From Cyanoderma ruficeps (taxonomy: Eukaryota > Chordata > Aves > Passeriformes > Timaliidae), in NCBI GenBank assembly GCA_008694505.1, contig VZDJ01007754.1, forward strand, positions 48,170,309-48,234,308: a stretch of DNA of 64,000 nt. The letters run 5' to 3'. The translations under genes and the position numbers were made by a program. The notes under the pieces are model-generated. The model made no database searches. It saw only the letters and a list, made by a program, of their open reading frames with translations, and had not been told where the DNA came from. Shown in pieces: positions 11,367 to 26,300 of the stretch. Every line of letters begins with the position of its first letter. Positions within the stretch are counted from its first letter, which is position 1.

Positions 11367-14300
11367 CTGCAACAAGAATGTAAAAGATTACTGTTACTCA
11401 GTGCCCACCATGGCATGAACCACAATGGCTAAGTAAGATTTAATATTGTGAGCAAAACCAAGGCTAATTTTTGGGGCTAAAATGATGAGGTTTTTGTATT
11501 GAGGGAGTTTGCAGGGGTGGCTTCTGTGAGGTGACACCAGGAGCTGCCCGCAATGTCAGGCAGAGGCAGTTTTGGTGGCTCCAGCAGGGTCCTGCCTGAG
11601 CTGTGACATTGGTGGCACCTCTGCCATAACATATTTAAGGAAAGGTTAAAAACCCCAGCACAGCAGGACCTGGGAAAGAGGAGTGAGAAAGTGTGAGGGA
11701 AACAGTCCTGGAGACAGCCAGGTCAGTGGAGAAGAGAGGTGACCAGCCAAGATCAACCCACAACATAAACAAGTATGAAAAAAGCCAATCTTGGACTCTG
11801 TGGAATCCATTTGTTCAGACTCACTTAATTTTACCTTTTACTTTTCATAACTGCTGCATTTTATAATATTACATAGTCTGGAAATCTTTCCCCTGTACTT
11901 ATTTCTTCACCACTTATTTGTCAGAGAGGAAAGGATGCATGCCTGGATTATAGACTCTGCACAATAATTTTATGCCATTAAGTGTTTTATTAAATGTTTT
12001 GAGAATAATGTGGTTATAAATGCAAGTGGCGGGTAATGATTCGGTGGAGATTTACATTTGCTTTTGAAGAGTCTTTGTGCTTAAGGACAAGAATTTATAA
12101 TGCCTTAGTCATTTATCAGTGAAATAATTGTTCACTAACTGCCTTTATTCTTTCCTTCTTCTCTTTTTTTTTTCCTTTTTTTTTTTTTTTTTNTTTTTTT
12201 TTTTTGTGTTGGTAGTGGTGGATTTTCTTTTGTTTTCACAGACCAACTGCAAAATATTGCCCAAATTGCTGCCTGTATGAAAATCCAGTCCTCCCACATC
12301 TAACCCCAGAAAACAATTAGAAGAACAAAGGCATTAAAAAAAAATAACCACCTGGACTAAATCTAAATTCAATTGCAAAGAACTTAGATGTTTCCTCAAT
12401 ATTTTTGCAGGATCTTCCTCTAAAAAATCAAAAATGTCCAGGAAAAGCACAAGTCCTTCACTAAATATAGTGAAACCTCATAATTTTAATTGTTTCACCT
12501 GTTGTCCAACAGGCCCATGTTGAGAAGCAATTTGACAACCTGTGACTTACCAGCTTAGACTCACCTGGGCTTTGTTCTGTGTTCCACAATTCCTCTGGAA
12601 TGTATCCCAGATTTTCACTGCCATTCCTCTGCCTGCTTTCCAACTCACCATCTTTTTTCTTCTCAGCTGAAACTTTTCTAAAAAACAAAAAGGTGTCATT
12701 AGAGGTTCTTCATGGTGGGAGAACTCTTGGGTAGCAGATTAGAGAGAAAAAAATAAATGTCTCACGCCCCAAAATAAAGCAATCAGCCAGTACAAATCTT
12801 GTTCCATGGAAATATTACCCATGGAATTCTGTTTGGAAATTTGCCATCAGCTGCAATGTCAAAACCCATGAAAATAAGGCAACCTTCAAAAAGTGAGGAC
12901 CTTGTGCCAGATCACAGGTTTTGTAGAAAATTAATTTTGATCTCTGATTCTGAATTGCAGGATATTTAGATGCCCAATAATGGAACACCAGCCAGGTCAC
13001 TTATGACAGCTCATCATTCTGGTTGCTCAGCTACAAACCAAAGCATGTCCTCTCACATCCCCCCAGTCAGTGATTCATCTGTACACTCTGAAGTTAATCT
13101 TTCACTCTGAAATTTACTTTACACGTGAGAGAAACTCCTTGGTTAAAGTTACAAGTCTCCGAATTCGCAGAACGGTGCCCTCAGCGCTGCACAGGGAGAG
13201 AATGGTGCTTTTTTATCCAAAATTCTGATGCTAGAGGAGATGCCACTATTGATCTGTTGCTACCATGGACCCCTCTCCAGGACAGTCCCAAGTCCACTTC
13301 TGCCTAGCTTTGAGGTGTGGCAAACACAAATGGACTATGGAAAACCAGGAATTTTTAGTGGGAAGGGGTGGTAGTGACGTTTGTATAAAAGTTGTAGTGA
13401 GGGTTGGGCTCTGCTCCCAAGGAACGAGGGACAGAACAAGGGGAATTGGCCTCAGGCTGTGCCAGGGGAGACTCAGGTTGGACATCAGGAAGAATTTGTT
13501 ATGGAAAAGGTTGTTAAGCATCAGAAAGGGCTGCCCAGAGAGGTTTGGAGTCCCCATTCCTGCAGGTGTTGAAGGAAGTCCTGGACATAGCACTCAGTGC
13601 TCTGGGCTGGTGACAAGATGAGTGTCGGGCACAGCTTGGAATTGATGGCCTTGCAGGGCTTTTCCAACCTCAATGATTCCATGATTCTGTAATTCTACTT
13701 CTTTTCCATTTAGTAGGAACCACTTTGCAGGCCCACAGAGCTGCAGAGGGGCGTTGCTAATGCACACATTAAATCTGGTGAGTCAGCTGTCAACTATGGG
13801 GCTTTTTTAGGAGATGAACAGGTTGGACACCACTAAGAGCCCTGCCATGGTTGCTAGAAGACAAAAGCAATTGTTTAGAGCTACCACCTCCACATGTTAC
13901 ATGACACTGTGCTGTCTCTTTTATCTAAGCCTTAGATCCCAACAAATTCAGTGTAGTAGGCACATAAAAAAACAGCTACAAAAGGGAAAAAAAAAAAAAA
14001 GTGTGGGAGGTATATGAAGATATCCAGCCAAGTTAAAAATAAAGGTGGAAAATAAACCAGTGTATGTTTGGTCTCACTAATTCTTTGCTACCACAGCAAT
14101 GTAGCTTCCAAAATCTGGACAAGCATCATTTTTTTTTACTGCAATGAAGTTCCCCCCAAGGAAAAAAAAAAACAAAACCAAAAACAACAACAACAACAAA
14201 AACCTAGGCCTACAAAATCTGTGATTGTTAATAGTCCTTGTGATTTCAGGGTAAGTTTTACAAACCTTCAAGAACTGTCAGCACTGGATCTCCAAGTCCA

Positions 14301-17300
14301 AACTGACCCTCAGTGCCTGAACTCATCCCAGTTTTCTTAATTTTAAAGAATAAGCAAGGTTTGTGAACACAGTGAGACAGCTCATCTTTAAAGTTAATGG
14401 AGAAATAGTAGCACTGAAAGCTAAAAAACCCACTTCTGCCATGAAGGTAGAATTGTTTCTGCCCAAACCAGATGCAAAAACATAGAGGGAAAGTTAAGTT
14501 ATGCCCTGTTCTGGACCTGTTCAGGTTGTCTGAAAAAAGGATTGCAGATCCACAACAGCAAGGCAGGGTCTGGGAAGGACACGGGTCTGACTGTTCCAGA
14601 CCCCACTGCTGGGCAGGTCCTTCCCTTTGGGTTCAACTGATTTTGCTTTAGTAGGGCTGATCCTTGTGGAAGTTTTTGGGGTTCTGAAGCAAGCCAGAAT
14701 CTAAGCAATCCCTGCTGATTTAGTCCTGCCCTATTTATATAGCTGCACTTGGCAAAATGATTAATTTAGCCCCACAAAGTAAGAAATCACATGGAAGTTT
14801 CCACGTATGGCACGGCAAAATAAGCATCATTTCCTTGGGAGAAAATAGAGGGTATCTAATTTCCTTATTTTGTTCCCTATCAATAACGTGCTCTACAAAT
14901 GGAAATCTGTCAACAGACCTCCACAAACTTTCCCCACAAGAGGCTGCTAATGAAACTGGGAATTACTGACATGCCAGGCACGGTGGAAAGTTCTGCAAAC
15001 TCATTAAGGGACAGGGAGTCAAAAAAGCCCCACAAGCGTAGGCAGAGAATGAATTTACATTCAATTATTGCTGCCTAAATATAAATAATAATATGAACAA
15101 CCTCACTGCCATGGCTGCCACAGCCACACAGGTGCTGATGAAAAGGATGTTAATGCCGAGAGCTGCCAGCTACTGAATTCTGAAGTTTTTCAGCTCAGTG
15201 CAAAGGCTTTGCACTGAAACACGCCTGAATGACGTGCTGATATGCATCCACGGGGAAACTTTATTATTTTTTAAGAATTATAGAATAGCTCGGGTCGGAA
15301 GAAACCTTAAAGATCATCTCACTCCAAGCCCCCGCCGTGGGCATGGACTCCTTCCACTATCCCAGGCTGCTCCAAGGAACACTCCCAGCAATGGAGAATC
15401 ACAAGATCTCTGGACAACCTGTGCCAGCGCCTCACCACCCTCCCAGTCAAGAACTTCTTCTTCCTATCTAATCTAAACCTGCCCTCTGAACGCCTTTTTT
15501 CACCAGTTTATCCGGCCTTAAAGAGCCGGCTGAATCCGCCTGCCCCGCTCCGGGGCTCGCCCGCTCCCAGCGCCAGCCGCGCTGCCGGTCTGGCAGTGAC
15601 ATCCTGTGGCGGCGGCGGCAATCGCCCGGCGGGCTCTGGTGGCCAGACATCCTCCCCTGCCTTCCCCGGGACACCTGGGGACACAGCGGGCTCCGAGGGA
15701 TCCGCTTTGTCCTTTAGCTTTGACAGTGTCTGCTCGGTTCGTCACCTCTGCGCTGCACCCGTCAGCGAGCGGCGCTTTGGGGTTTTTGGTGGGGTTTTCA
15801 CCGTCGTCGTGGGATCGGAGTTCACAGCCTGCTGCGAGCCCTGGAGTTTGCCTTTCATCCCTAGGGTCAGTCCCTTTCCCTGGATGCTGTCCCCCATCCC
15901 TCTGCTGTCCCCACAGCCCAGCAGCACCGGGAGTTCCGGAATGAGGGATGCCAGGACAAGGACACTGGCACGTCCCTCTTGCCACCCTGCAGCAGCCTCA
16001 AGGAGTCCAGCCAACACAGAAAGTTTTCCCACGTCATCTGACTTACCTGACTTCATTTTGATAAGTAGATCCTGAGAATGAGAAAGAAAAAAAATAGTGT
16101 TTAAAATGCAGGAAATGAAAATTGAAAGCTTCTGTAAGTTCTCTAAGAGCATACCCCGAGTTCCAGCTACCACAGGAGCATCTCTCCACCCTAATTGTAA
16201 AATTGTGCAGCCCTGTAGAGCAGCTGACATAGAAACTGGAATTAAGCACACAGCACTGAAAATATTCTTCAATAAAGAACCTTTAAATGTCTTTAAAAGT
16301 GAAGGTACTCCCAAAAAACAGGACCCCTTTGGCAGTTAATGTGAAGGACTGACACTGGAATAAATTTATGAGAGGAACATGATGGTGAAATTAAGGAAGA
16401 TCTTAAACAGGTCACAGTTAAGAGCAGGATCTGCCTGCTTGGTCTTCTGCTTACAGGTCTTTGTGCAGCATCAGAGCTGACACAAGTAGATTTATGTCTA
16501 ATCAAAACCACTTTTTAATGTTCAGACCAGCTGTGAAGGTCCACTCACCTCTCCTCTTCAGGCAGCAGCGCACAGCAAACACAATAACAACGATCAGGAG
16601 AACAATACCAAGAAATGAAAGCACAACTGCAAGTACAATAACCCACGTGCTCCTGTTGTCTTCGCTGTAATCATTTTCTGTTAAATCAAATGGAGAAACA
16701 TTGGACTATCAGAGGCTCAAAACATCCTTTTCAGCATATTTACCTTTCCTGTGAGATGCTGTTAAGCGCTTGGTGAGTATTTAACAAGGAGTCTGCGTTT
16801 TCCAAATGACAGACTCTGTATTTATGGATGGCACCCAAGAATTTAAAATAGTCCCGAATTCAAATCCTTTATTGCAGTTGTAACTTCTCCCACTGCTACT
16901 TCTCTTCTGAAAAGCACAGGGCTGCAACTTTCAAACTTAACTTTATTTTATAATTATGCTGGGCAACCCAGAGTCCTTTGGAGACATTTGGAGAGAGGTG
17001 TAAAGATTCATTTTAGGTGCCCATACTGCAGATATTGAGTGTCTTGCCTGGCTGCACTTTTCAGTAGAGAGAAAATAGGTACTTTGGGTTACAATTAATT
17101 CGACCAAATGTGTGTCTCCTTTAATAAGCTGAACTGCTTCGAAAAAATGTCCATTTTTCCCCACAAACTACTGCAAGAGTTGTAGGTGATTAGTACAGTT
17201 GGTGAGCTCTAGCCTAGGAAAATGATTTTCTAATCAGTTCTGACGTGAGATTTCTCTCAATGATTTCAATGATTTTGGGATGTGCTTGGTGGGACACCTG

Positions 17301-20300
17301 TTCCCCATGTAAACAACACCAAAGAGCAAAACCAGTGAAGAACACACAGCTACTGACCCATCTTCTCTACAACATGCTCATATTTAACTTATTCTTTCAT
17401 CTTTGCTGTAATCTACAGGGTTAAATGAGGGGATTTAAGGATAATTCAATGTCTTGCTGAAATCCCTTGCTATGACCAAACAGGGCTCCCACATGCACAG
17501 AATTTTAAAAATATCTTGTATTTAGAATTATAGAATCATGGAATGATTTGGGTTGGAAGGGACCTCAAAGATCATCCAGTTCCACCCCTTGCCATGGGCA
17601 GGGACACCTTCCACCCTCCCAGCTTGATCCAAGCTGTGGCCTTGGACACTTCTAGAGATGGGGAATGTTTTTCAGGCAGCTGAATGTACAAGGAAGATGC
17701 CACTTCTGCTTGTCACATCAGCCTGCCCCTTGGTTTGACCAAATATTCCAGAAGCACCTCCAATTTGGCTTCCTTTTAGAAAGCAGCCCCACAACACTTT
17801 TGGCAGTTGTTTAGAAACAATCTTCCAACCAAAATTACAGGTGTGAGACACATCCAGATTTGGCAATCCCATGGGTTTATGATTGCCTTTTCCTCATTCG
17901 AGGTCCCAATTAACAACCCCAAGGCCACACTTGGCTGCCAACCTCTGGGAAAGGTCCCACAGGAATGAGGGTGACTGGGAGCTGCTCAAGGTCAGGGCAA
18001 TTCCCCTGATGTGGGAACCAGGTTTACCTTTGGCAGGGAATAAACAAAATCCTTTCTATCTACAAATTTTCCTGAGTGAGTGTTTGGGGTTTGGAGGTTT
18101 CAGACTGAAAAGATACAGCACCAGAGCCTCCTGCAAAGCTTGAGCTTCTGCCAGGAATCTGCATGCTCCAAAGCTCAGGTCATTATCATTAAGGAATTTG
18201 TTCCAGTCTTCTCTAATCCTAATGCTCAATCAGCATGCTTGGAATTTCTTCTGTTAAGAAAAAAAACAAGCACTGAGTAACCTGAAAATTAGCAGTAAAC
18301 CCTGCAGGCTGCCCTCAATTGATGATAAACTTGTTCTTAGTGTTTTTATCTAGAAGTACTGCAGCAGATATCTACATTTTGTTCCATAGAGATGCCACGG
18401 GGATTTCAAAATGACTAAAATATGAATGACATCTATTTAGCTAGAGGGGAAAACTTAATCCTAGTGAGAAGGGAGGAGCTAAACACACCTGCACCAGCCC
18501 ATTCCTGCAGGCTGGCTGCCACACCAAGGTATTTCACTCCCTGTTAGAGTCAGATATGTGCCAAGAGATCTATGGAGCTGAAGCCAGAAGGACAGGGTAC
18601 AACACAAACACTCCCAGAGCTTCAGCATTTCTGTGTCTCTGCAGTTTTGGAGGATGCAGAAAGGGAACTGGAGCTGGGTATGAATGAGGAGCTGCAAGGT
18701 GGGGCACAAAGGTGTGAAGGTATTAAAATCCCTTTGAGTCCATGAGGAAATCCAAACCACGTTCCATGAAGTGTTTAGAGTGAACAGTTCCATGAAGTGT
18801 TTAGAGTGAACAGAGCTGCTTCCTCATTCCACAGGGGCCCATCCTCTGCTGCCATCCTGATCCCTGGCTCCTCCCAAAGCTGTCCAAACATTGACAAAGT
18901 GTCTGCAGAAAAGGGGATTTTCCCAGGCAGGTGATAGTGACCAGTGAGGAATGAGAGACTGGAAAAACCTGCACGTGGCTTCTTGGACACTTTGGAGCTT
19001 TCTGGCTGAGTTCAAAAGCCAAGGATGTCCAGGCTCATGGGAGACTCTCTATCCTCAGCTTCTGCAGGTCAAAAGCCACAGGAATTCAACCCCAAAGACA
19101 GCTTGAACCCAGCTAAAGAACTCCAGCATGGGTCCCATTCCAAGTAACAGCTCTGTGAATACATCTCCTGGGATAACTCTGTAGGAGTTCCCAAATTCCA
19201 GGTTCAGCCAAACACCACTAGAGGAAGAGTGAACGACATAAAATGGATCACTTTGTATGGAAAGACTGACCCAGGAAGGTGGGACATTCCCTCACCAGGG
19301 GCTGGGGGCAGGAGAGGACTCCAATTTGCAGTAGTTCTTGTATTGCTTGAGAGGAACAAGGAGGAATTTGATTCCTCCAGCTTTTAAGTGAAGGGTAAAA
19401 TTTATATTTCAGTAGTTTAGGGAAGGATTTCTTGCATGTTTGAAGCTGGTTGTGTTCTCTCCCAACAGCCAGCTAAGCCTGAGCCTCTGTATGAAAACTG
19501 GGACAAGCTTTTAGATTTTGAGTGTGAGATATACATTATATACCTTCCTGTGTCATAAATGCCATGCTTTTAATTCATTCTGATCATTTAAAGACTTCAG
19601 ATTCTCCTATTCCATCAGATTTTGAGTGCCTGCTGCTGCTGCACAATGGCATTTCCAAAGAGAAATGAATGATGGTCCCATACAATCACTAATTACACAC
19701 TAATAGTGCTTCATGACATCTGTTTTTCTCCTCTTCTGATTTGCAGGGAGTAGCTATGGAAACATCACAAATGAGTGGGCAGGGGAATGTATTAATTTCC
19801 TCAGGAAAGTCCTATTTTGCTTAGTCAGTAATTAAGATCAATGTGACTACAAAAGGCCATATTAGGGATGGTAAAATGACCTTTTCCAACTGCATTACCA
19901 AGCAAGCACTTCTAAAAAAAGGCCTGCTAATCATGATTCATACCGAAAACAAAGGGCACAGCTACTCAATCTTCTCAGTTGTTTATGTGTCAAAATGTCT
20001 GTACCAAACCCCTCATTGATACCCTGTAAGGATGTTTTCTATGTGCTTTGTTCACCCATTGCAAAAGAAGCATCAGTTCATCAAGAGAAGCTGTCAGCAT
20101 GATTACAACCTTAGCAAAAATATTTAGAGTTATCAAAGGCCTTGCTAACTGCTCTGGAGAGATTTGTACGACATCCAGGCTTGGATTAAAGCAACTTTGA
20201 ATTTCCTTAAGTCAAAGCCAGTAAAAAGCAAACTGATGCACTGCCCAAAAAATTCCACATACGTTCGTACAGAATTTATTCTGGGCTGTGTGGAGAAACT

Positions 20301-23300
20301 GGGATATGGGGTTTTTTTTCCAAATCAGGGGTAAAACTGGTATTGGATATTATGGAGAACAATTTCACAAGAGGGTTTGGCTTTCTTTGGTAAGAAATTA
20401 AGTTAATATGGCACGCATGGCCTGATCGAGGATGTTTAAGATCTAAATTCCTTGGGTGTTTTCTTGGTCAAGGAGCAAAAGCTGGTTTTCCTAGCAGCGA
20501 ACCCACAGGAGTCAGATATTTGTCAGAGGCTTTGTCTTGCTCAGTCCTACCTTGGGCTTCACGGTTCATTAGACTGTTAAAAATACATTTAACCCTACCT
20601 ATACACCATGCTGTAACTCCTGGCTCTGAATTCCACACCCTGGAGGGTTTGATTTGCAAATAAACAACTTTTTAAAGCAAAACGAACCGGGACAAAACGC
20701 ACAGCTCCGGGTACAGGCGGTACAGTACGGGGAAAAGCACAACAAACATCCACTTACCCGCGGCAGAGTCGTCAAAAATAATAGTTACAGTTGCATTCTG
20801 AGGGCTGGGGAGTGCTTCTATGTCAGCTAAACAAGTCAAGACCTCAGTGTCCGTCGGAGTCAGAGTTAAGGTGCTCAGGGCATTGTGGAGGCCATTAGAT
20901 CCTGGACTTTGCTGGGTGACATAGCTGGACTTATCAATCAGAGAGTCATTTGTCATCCAGGTAATGTCTGGAGCCGGGGCCCATCCTAAGGCTTCGCAAA
21001 CAATCTCAATTGTTTGGTTCTCTCTTACTGTTAAGGTGCTATTTTTGATGAGTAAAGATCCGTTAACTGCGGGAGGGAAAAGATGTTTTTTGTTTCTTCA
21101 GAATGTTTCGCTGCATTGCTTTCCTGCTGGATTGCTTTTAAATCTTATCTCGCTACCCAGAAATAGCTATGCCTTGAGATATGAAGTGGAAAACAATTAT
21201 TAATACAGACATGCCATAGGCATGATGGAAGCATGCAGATATTTCAACTACACGGGCCCATCTACCCACTATGTCTAAGGCACAAGTCTCAGCTTTCAGT
21301 ACCTTTCCAATAAAAAGCAGGAAATTGCACTTTTTAGCCATCTTGACACATATCCAGTTGGAGGACAACATAATGAAATAACAGTGCTTCTCTCTAGAGT
21401 TTTAAATATGCTCAGGTCGTATAAGAAGAGGTTTACAGTTAGGTGATGAGATGTCATCACTGCACCAAGCCTCTCCTTGACAAATGGATAGTGCCTGGCG
21501 GTGAGATCCTGCTTTCCTGGCTGCAGGCTGATAAGGAATAAGAGATGGAACAGAAAAAACCAGGGGCAGTTATAACCTTTGTTATTGGCACTCTGCATAT
21601 GACACTAAAACCTGCTCAGACAGTAAAATTAGGAAGAGGAGGGCCGGAGGCAAAGGATGGTAAATGAGAGCATGTAATCCTTCCCAGGGATAACTTCAGC
21701 AATTCCTCAGAGGATTCCCTCAAGTGCAGCACAACAGAACAGCTTTTTGCTGGTGGCTATACACACCTTGCACAGAGAGAAAGGCAAAGTTGTTCTCGCT
21801 GGGCTGCTGGATGCTGCACTCAATCCTGCCAGAGTCACTCAGCTGGGCGTTGTGGATGATCAGCTCCGAGGTGAACTCGTCCCCACGGGTGTAGTTGTGG
21901 GAGGTGAAGCGGTCTGTGGTTTCCACAGAGCCCTGGGAGCTGAGGACAGTGAGCACAGGACTGCCCTTGGAGAGCCAGATGAGGACTTTCCATCCTGCAG
22001 ACACCGTGCAGTTGAACCGTGCCTCGGAGCCAGCCAGGACTGTGGCATTCTCAGGGCCTTTTGTGATGGAGTAACAAAAGCCCAGACCTGTGAGAGAACC
22101 AGAATCAGTGCAGAAATACATACACAACATCAACAGAGGTGGTTGGATAGTGTAAAATATCTTAACTGGTTCAGAGATGGAGGTGTACAATCTAATTTTT
22201 CAGATCCTGCTTAGATTAGGTGGTTTTCTTTCAAAATGCCTTTAATTATTTTGTCTCTCCTTCTCCCACTCCAAAATCACCTGCTTCCCTTCAGTAAATC
22301 ACTGGCTACCATCTTGCTGACAGAAAAAAAAGTCAGCTTTTAAACAGGAAAATACACGAGTTGCCTAGACTTTAAAAAATTAAAGGAGTGTGTAACCAGT
22401 CCCTTCTCCAGATCTTGGATTGCCACTGATTTTTTGCAGCCCCATCATTTATCCTTCAGTGCTCCTTCCCTAATTCCTCAATCATTCATCACATACATTG
22501 TAATGTATTTCTTCTAAAGACTTCCTCAGGCATTCTGTCAACCAGAGGTGCTGTAACTCATTAGTTTTAACTCCTTGAAAGGCAGTGTGAATTTTTGGCT
22601 AATATTTTTCAGAGCTGAAAGCTCCTAATGAAGTAATTTTGTTTTCCTTTCCTCTTCAGAGACCCATTGTCAACTCCACCAGTTGCACAGGGATTCCTCA
22701 TCCAGGAACATTTTGAGTCCAAGCGTGGACATTTCGCTCCCTGCAGACCCAACAGTCCTACCAGGGGGATCTGCCTCACAGATGGTGACAATGGTCACAA
22801 AATGGCTGACTGGTCATGAGATCTTACATTTTTGTAAGTTTCAGTCCATTTGCATATTGGGGTTTAATTGTCCAATTACAGCTTCAGGTTGTGAGGTCTC
22901 ATCCTTCTTGTTTTCCCCCTTCAGCCACCCTTGTTTGTGCTGTTGGGCTGAAAGTTGTCCTTGGTCTTCAGCAGGAAAAGGATTTGTTTGTCTCCCTACA
23001 CTGGGAAGGGAGCTGACTGACACTGAATGTGAGCTCAGAACTACAACCTTAAGGCAGCACAGAATCTGAAAAACATGGAAATTAAAACTTAAGGCATCAG
23101 GGGGAACATTCCTGCTGAGGGAGCACCAGGACTGCCAGTGGTGCCCCAATGGTTCCAGCCAAGCTCTGCACGATGACAATTAGCAATTAGACACTGCAGT
23201 CCATGGCAGTCTAATTAAAACCCCGTGCCCACAAATTTGGCCTGAGAGTAAGTATTCAATTATTTTCCAGGAGAAAGGAAGACTGAAATGGTCATCACTC

Positions 23301-26300
23301 CCTTGCTAAGAGTATTCAGGACAACAGAGTAATTTTTTAGGGTTTGGTTCACATCACAATTTTTTTTAGGTAGCTTATTCATTATTGCATTAGCTATAAA
23401 TTATTGGAAAAAGACATTTTTCTTTCAGTCATCAGCTGATATGAGAGGACACTGTATTTTTCACACAACAAGGGTGTTTGACAGTTGTATAAATGGAACC
23501 AGAGCCCAATCTCAGTGGTGACATTGCACCCAGTGCCTCAGTGAACTGCACCCAGGACGTGGGGTCTGGAATCTCACTGCTCCATTGTCCAGACTCTTTT
23601 GCAGTTCCCAGCCCACATTTAACCACTGCATATCCAACCAGGCTGGTGCCAGGAATTGTTTTTTAATATTAATAGCTTCTCTCTTTCCTCCCACCCACTG
23701 GAAGCATTTACAGACTTCTTTGTTTTGCAGGATTGTGCAAACCTCGCTCCCCCTGGTTCTGTGTAGGGCTGACTCTGAGTCCTCTCATGTTTACAAAAAC
23801 CTTCACAAAAATTTTCCACCTCCCTGGGTTATGTTACCTCTGCCATGCACCTCAGTCTGCAAAGTGTATCTGTGTGTGAGCAGCAAAACATTAAATGAAA
23901 AGCAAACTTTACCTACTCTGATAATTAATAAAGCTAGATAAGATTAAGTAAATCATATTTCTGTTCAAATTAAAATGTACCACTCTGCCCCTCTTAATGC
24001 AAACTGTTCTCTGTGCACTTGGAATTTATTTCCATGCCTGTGCAAACACTTTACTTTTTCAAGAGCTGTGGTCTACCAGGGCTCTGAATAAATGATGCAA
24101 CTTTCATGACAATGCTTGCTGTTAATTAATCTCTGAAATTTATCCCTAAACAGGAATAATTAGTGATTTAGTGGCTTTAAAAATAATTGGCTATGTTGCT
24201 TTTTCAGACATTCAGGGCAGTATAGGCAGGTAGGTATGAGTTAACAATTTATCTATGATAATTATTTTTTATCAATCCATAGTTAAGGTGGGATCTACAT
24301 CTTCTTCCACCAGCCAGGTCTATTGGAGCAATAAATGGTCTTTCCCTGCCCCATAGGGAACAGATCCCTGAACTCTGCATGGGATCCTTTGTGAGGCAGG
24401 ACTGAGGACTGGGACATAACCTCTCCTCCATTTAGGTCTCAGCCCCAGCACAACCAATAAAGGAGTTTCATCAGCTTTCTCCACCTGTTTGCCTGAATGG
24501 TTTTGGTGGTTTTACCTTTGCCTCTTTATCTTCTTGCTTTTATGGTTTGTTCTGCACGTGGAGTCCTGAACCAATTGTTCCATTGTCCAGCCCGTGCACA
24601 AACACTGATAAAGTCACCTGTGTGAGGTCACAGAGGACATCCATGGCAAAAACAGGATTTAAACCCAGCTACCAATGCCTTAAGCTGGTGCTGGGAGTCC
24701 TTTTGCTGGACCTTGCCTCATGCACCGGGGAGAAAAATGTTACTGCTGGTTTCATTTGCATCCTGCTTCAAAAATACCTTGCAGATGGTTGCTTTTAAAC
24801 AAATTAAGGTCTCGGGGTAGATTTTCATTGCACTTTACAGGAATTATGTGTTCAGCTCTTAACAGCTGCTTTAACATCTGCTTCCCCACACACCAGCAGG
24901 GAGACATCCCACCCAGGCAAACACCATCCTTGCAGCAGGGAAATGTTGGGCTGGCTCCCTGATCACTCCTCGGCTTTTGAAAAACAGAGCTGAGTGAGGA
25001 CACCTTCTTTGAGCCACATCACTGAATGTTTACAGAGCAGTCACCAGGGGTGAAAATTTGCTTAAATCAAGTGCTTCTGGTGTCCCAGCTGCTCAGTGCC
25101 TCCCAGCAGCACACAGAGCACAAACCAACTCCTTTGCGAGCTGGTGTTTTCCCTCCTCTGCCACACAAATCCACTGCCACACCACTGCAGGTTGTGAAGC
25201 AATGAAAATGCATCTTGTGCAGGATGATTTGCCAAAGACCCGCCCTTGCCCTTCATCAACAATGTTTTTTCTTCCGCGCTTGAATAAACTCCAAAGAACC
25301 ACTCTTCCACGATGGAGTTTTCAAGAACAAGGGCATGGAGACGTGGCTACCTTCTCTTCCTTGCCTCCTGTCCTCTGGTGGCTCTGTCTTTGCTCTTTTG
25401 TAGGTGACCTATTTGGATGCAGTGCAGGGAAGGCCAGGATGGGCTTATCCTTTTGCCATAATGATTCCTCTTTTTTTTTCAGCCTCATTATCGTATTTCA
25501 AAATAATCTCCCCCTCTATACCCATATTGCCCTTCCACAAACACTGCTTTTCATCCTTCAGTTTTTGCATCTAATATCTGTCTTCTTCCCTTGCCTCTCT
25601 GCTCTTTCTGCTTGGATTTCTACATCTTTTTCCTTCCATTTCAAATGTCTTTGAAATTCCTTTTTCTCTTCACTTTTTCTTCAGTCTCCTGCTCACCCCA
25701 CCTTGCCCTCTGCCTCCCCCTCCTCACCACTGGCCCACTGCTCCGCCACGAACTGTTAAATACACAACAATAAATAAATAAATAAGCAGCTCAAGTTTGT
25801 TTCAAAGCCCAACAGCCCTGCAGCTGAGCTTTTTGAAAACCAAAGTAGGTCAAAGCCTGCAGCGAGGGACTGGCTTGTTGGCTTATGTTAACAAGGATTT
25901 TTAAATGCTTACAGGATGTTTCTGTCAAGTCATACCAGACTCCTGATCCTCAGCAACACTTATTTCCTCCCACCTGCACACAAACCTCTCCACAGCCCCC
26001 AGGCGTGTCTTCCTCTCTCCTCTCACTCGCTGTTTGACAGCAGTCCCTGGCAGAACTTCCCAGTGCCCAAAAAGAAGAGATCCAGGGACTTCCTGAGCCA
26101 AAAATTGCTGCTGCACCTATGGATCTACCCTTTATGATATCTGTTTCGAGGTTTTTTCAGCCTGTTTATAATTTGGTATCCCCCACACCAGTGACCATGA
26201 GCTTTACTATTTAATTACATGCTCTGAGAAAAGAACAAGCTTTGGTTGGCCTGAAATCTTCTGATAGTTTTAGTGGTTGCCAGGAATTCCTTTTGTTATG

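Larger units (their letters stand above)
12678..16047 (-). other. IGSF5: IGSF5 intron between exons 5 and 6
   Basis: Contains two CR1 fragments in opposite orientations, a CAA-rich stretch and the CpG-rich patch at 15.5-15.9 kb. Confidence 0.8.
16678..20757 (-). other. IGSF5: IGSF5 intron between exons 3 and 4
   Basis: 4.1 kb with one CR1 end and the 26-bp duplication. Nothing else recognised. Confidence 0.85.

Noticed and set aside
15518..16314. 155- and 190-codon minus ORFs and overlapping plus ORFs
   Set aside because: CpG-rich sequence lacks stops in most frames. One of them runs through the IGSF5 microexon in the wrong frame.
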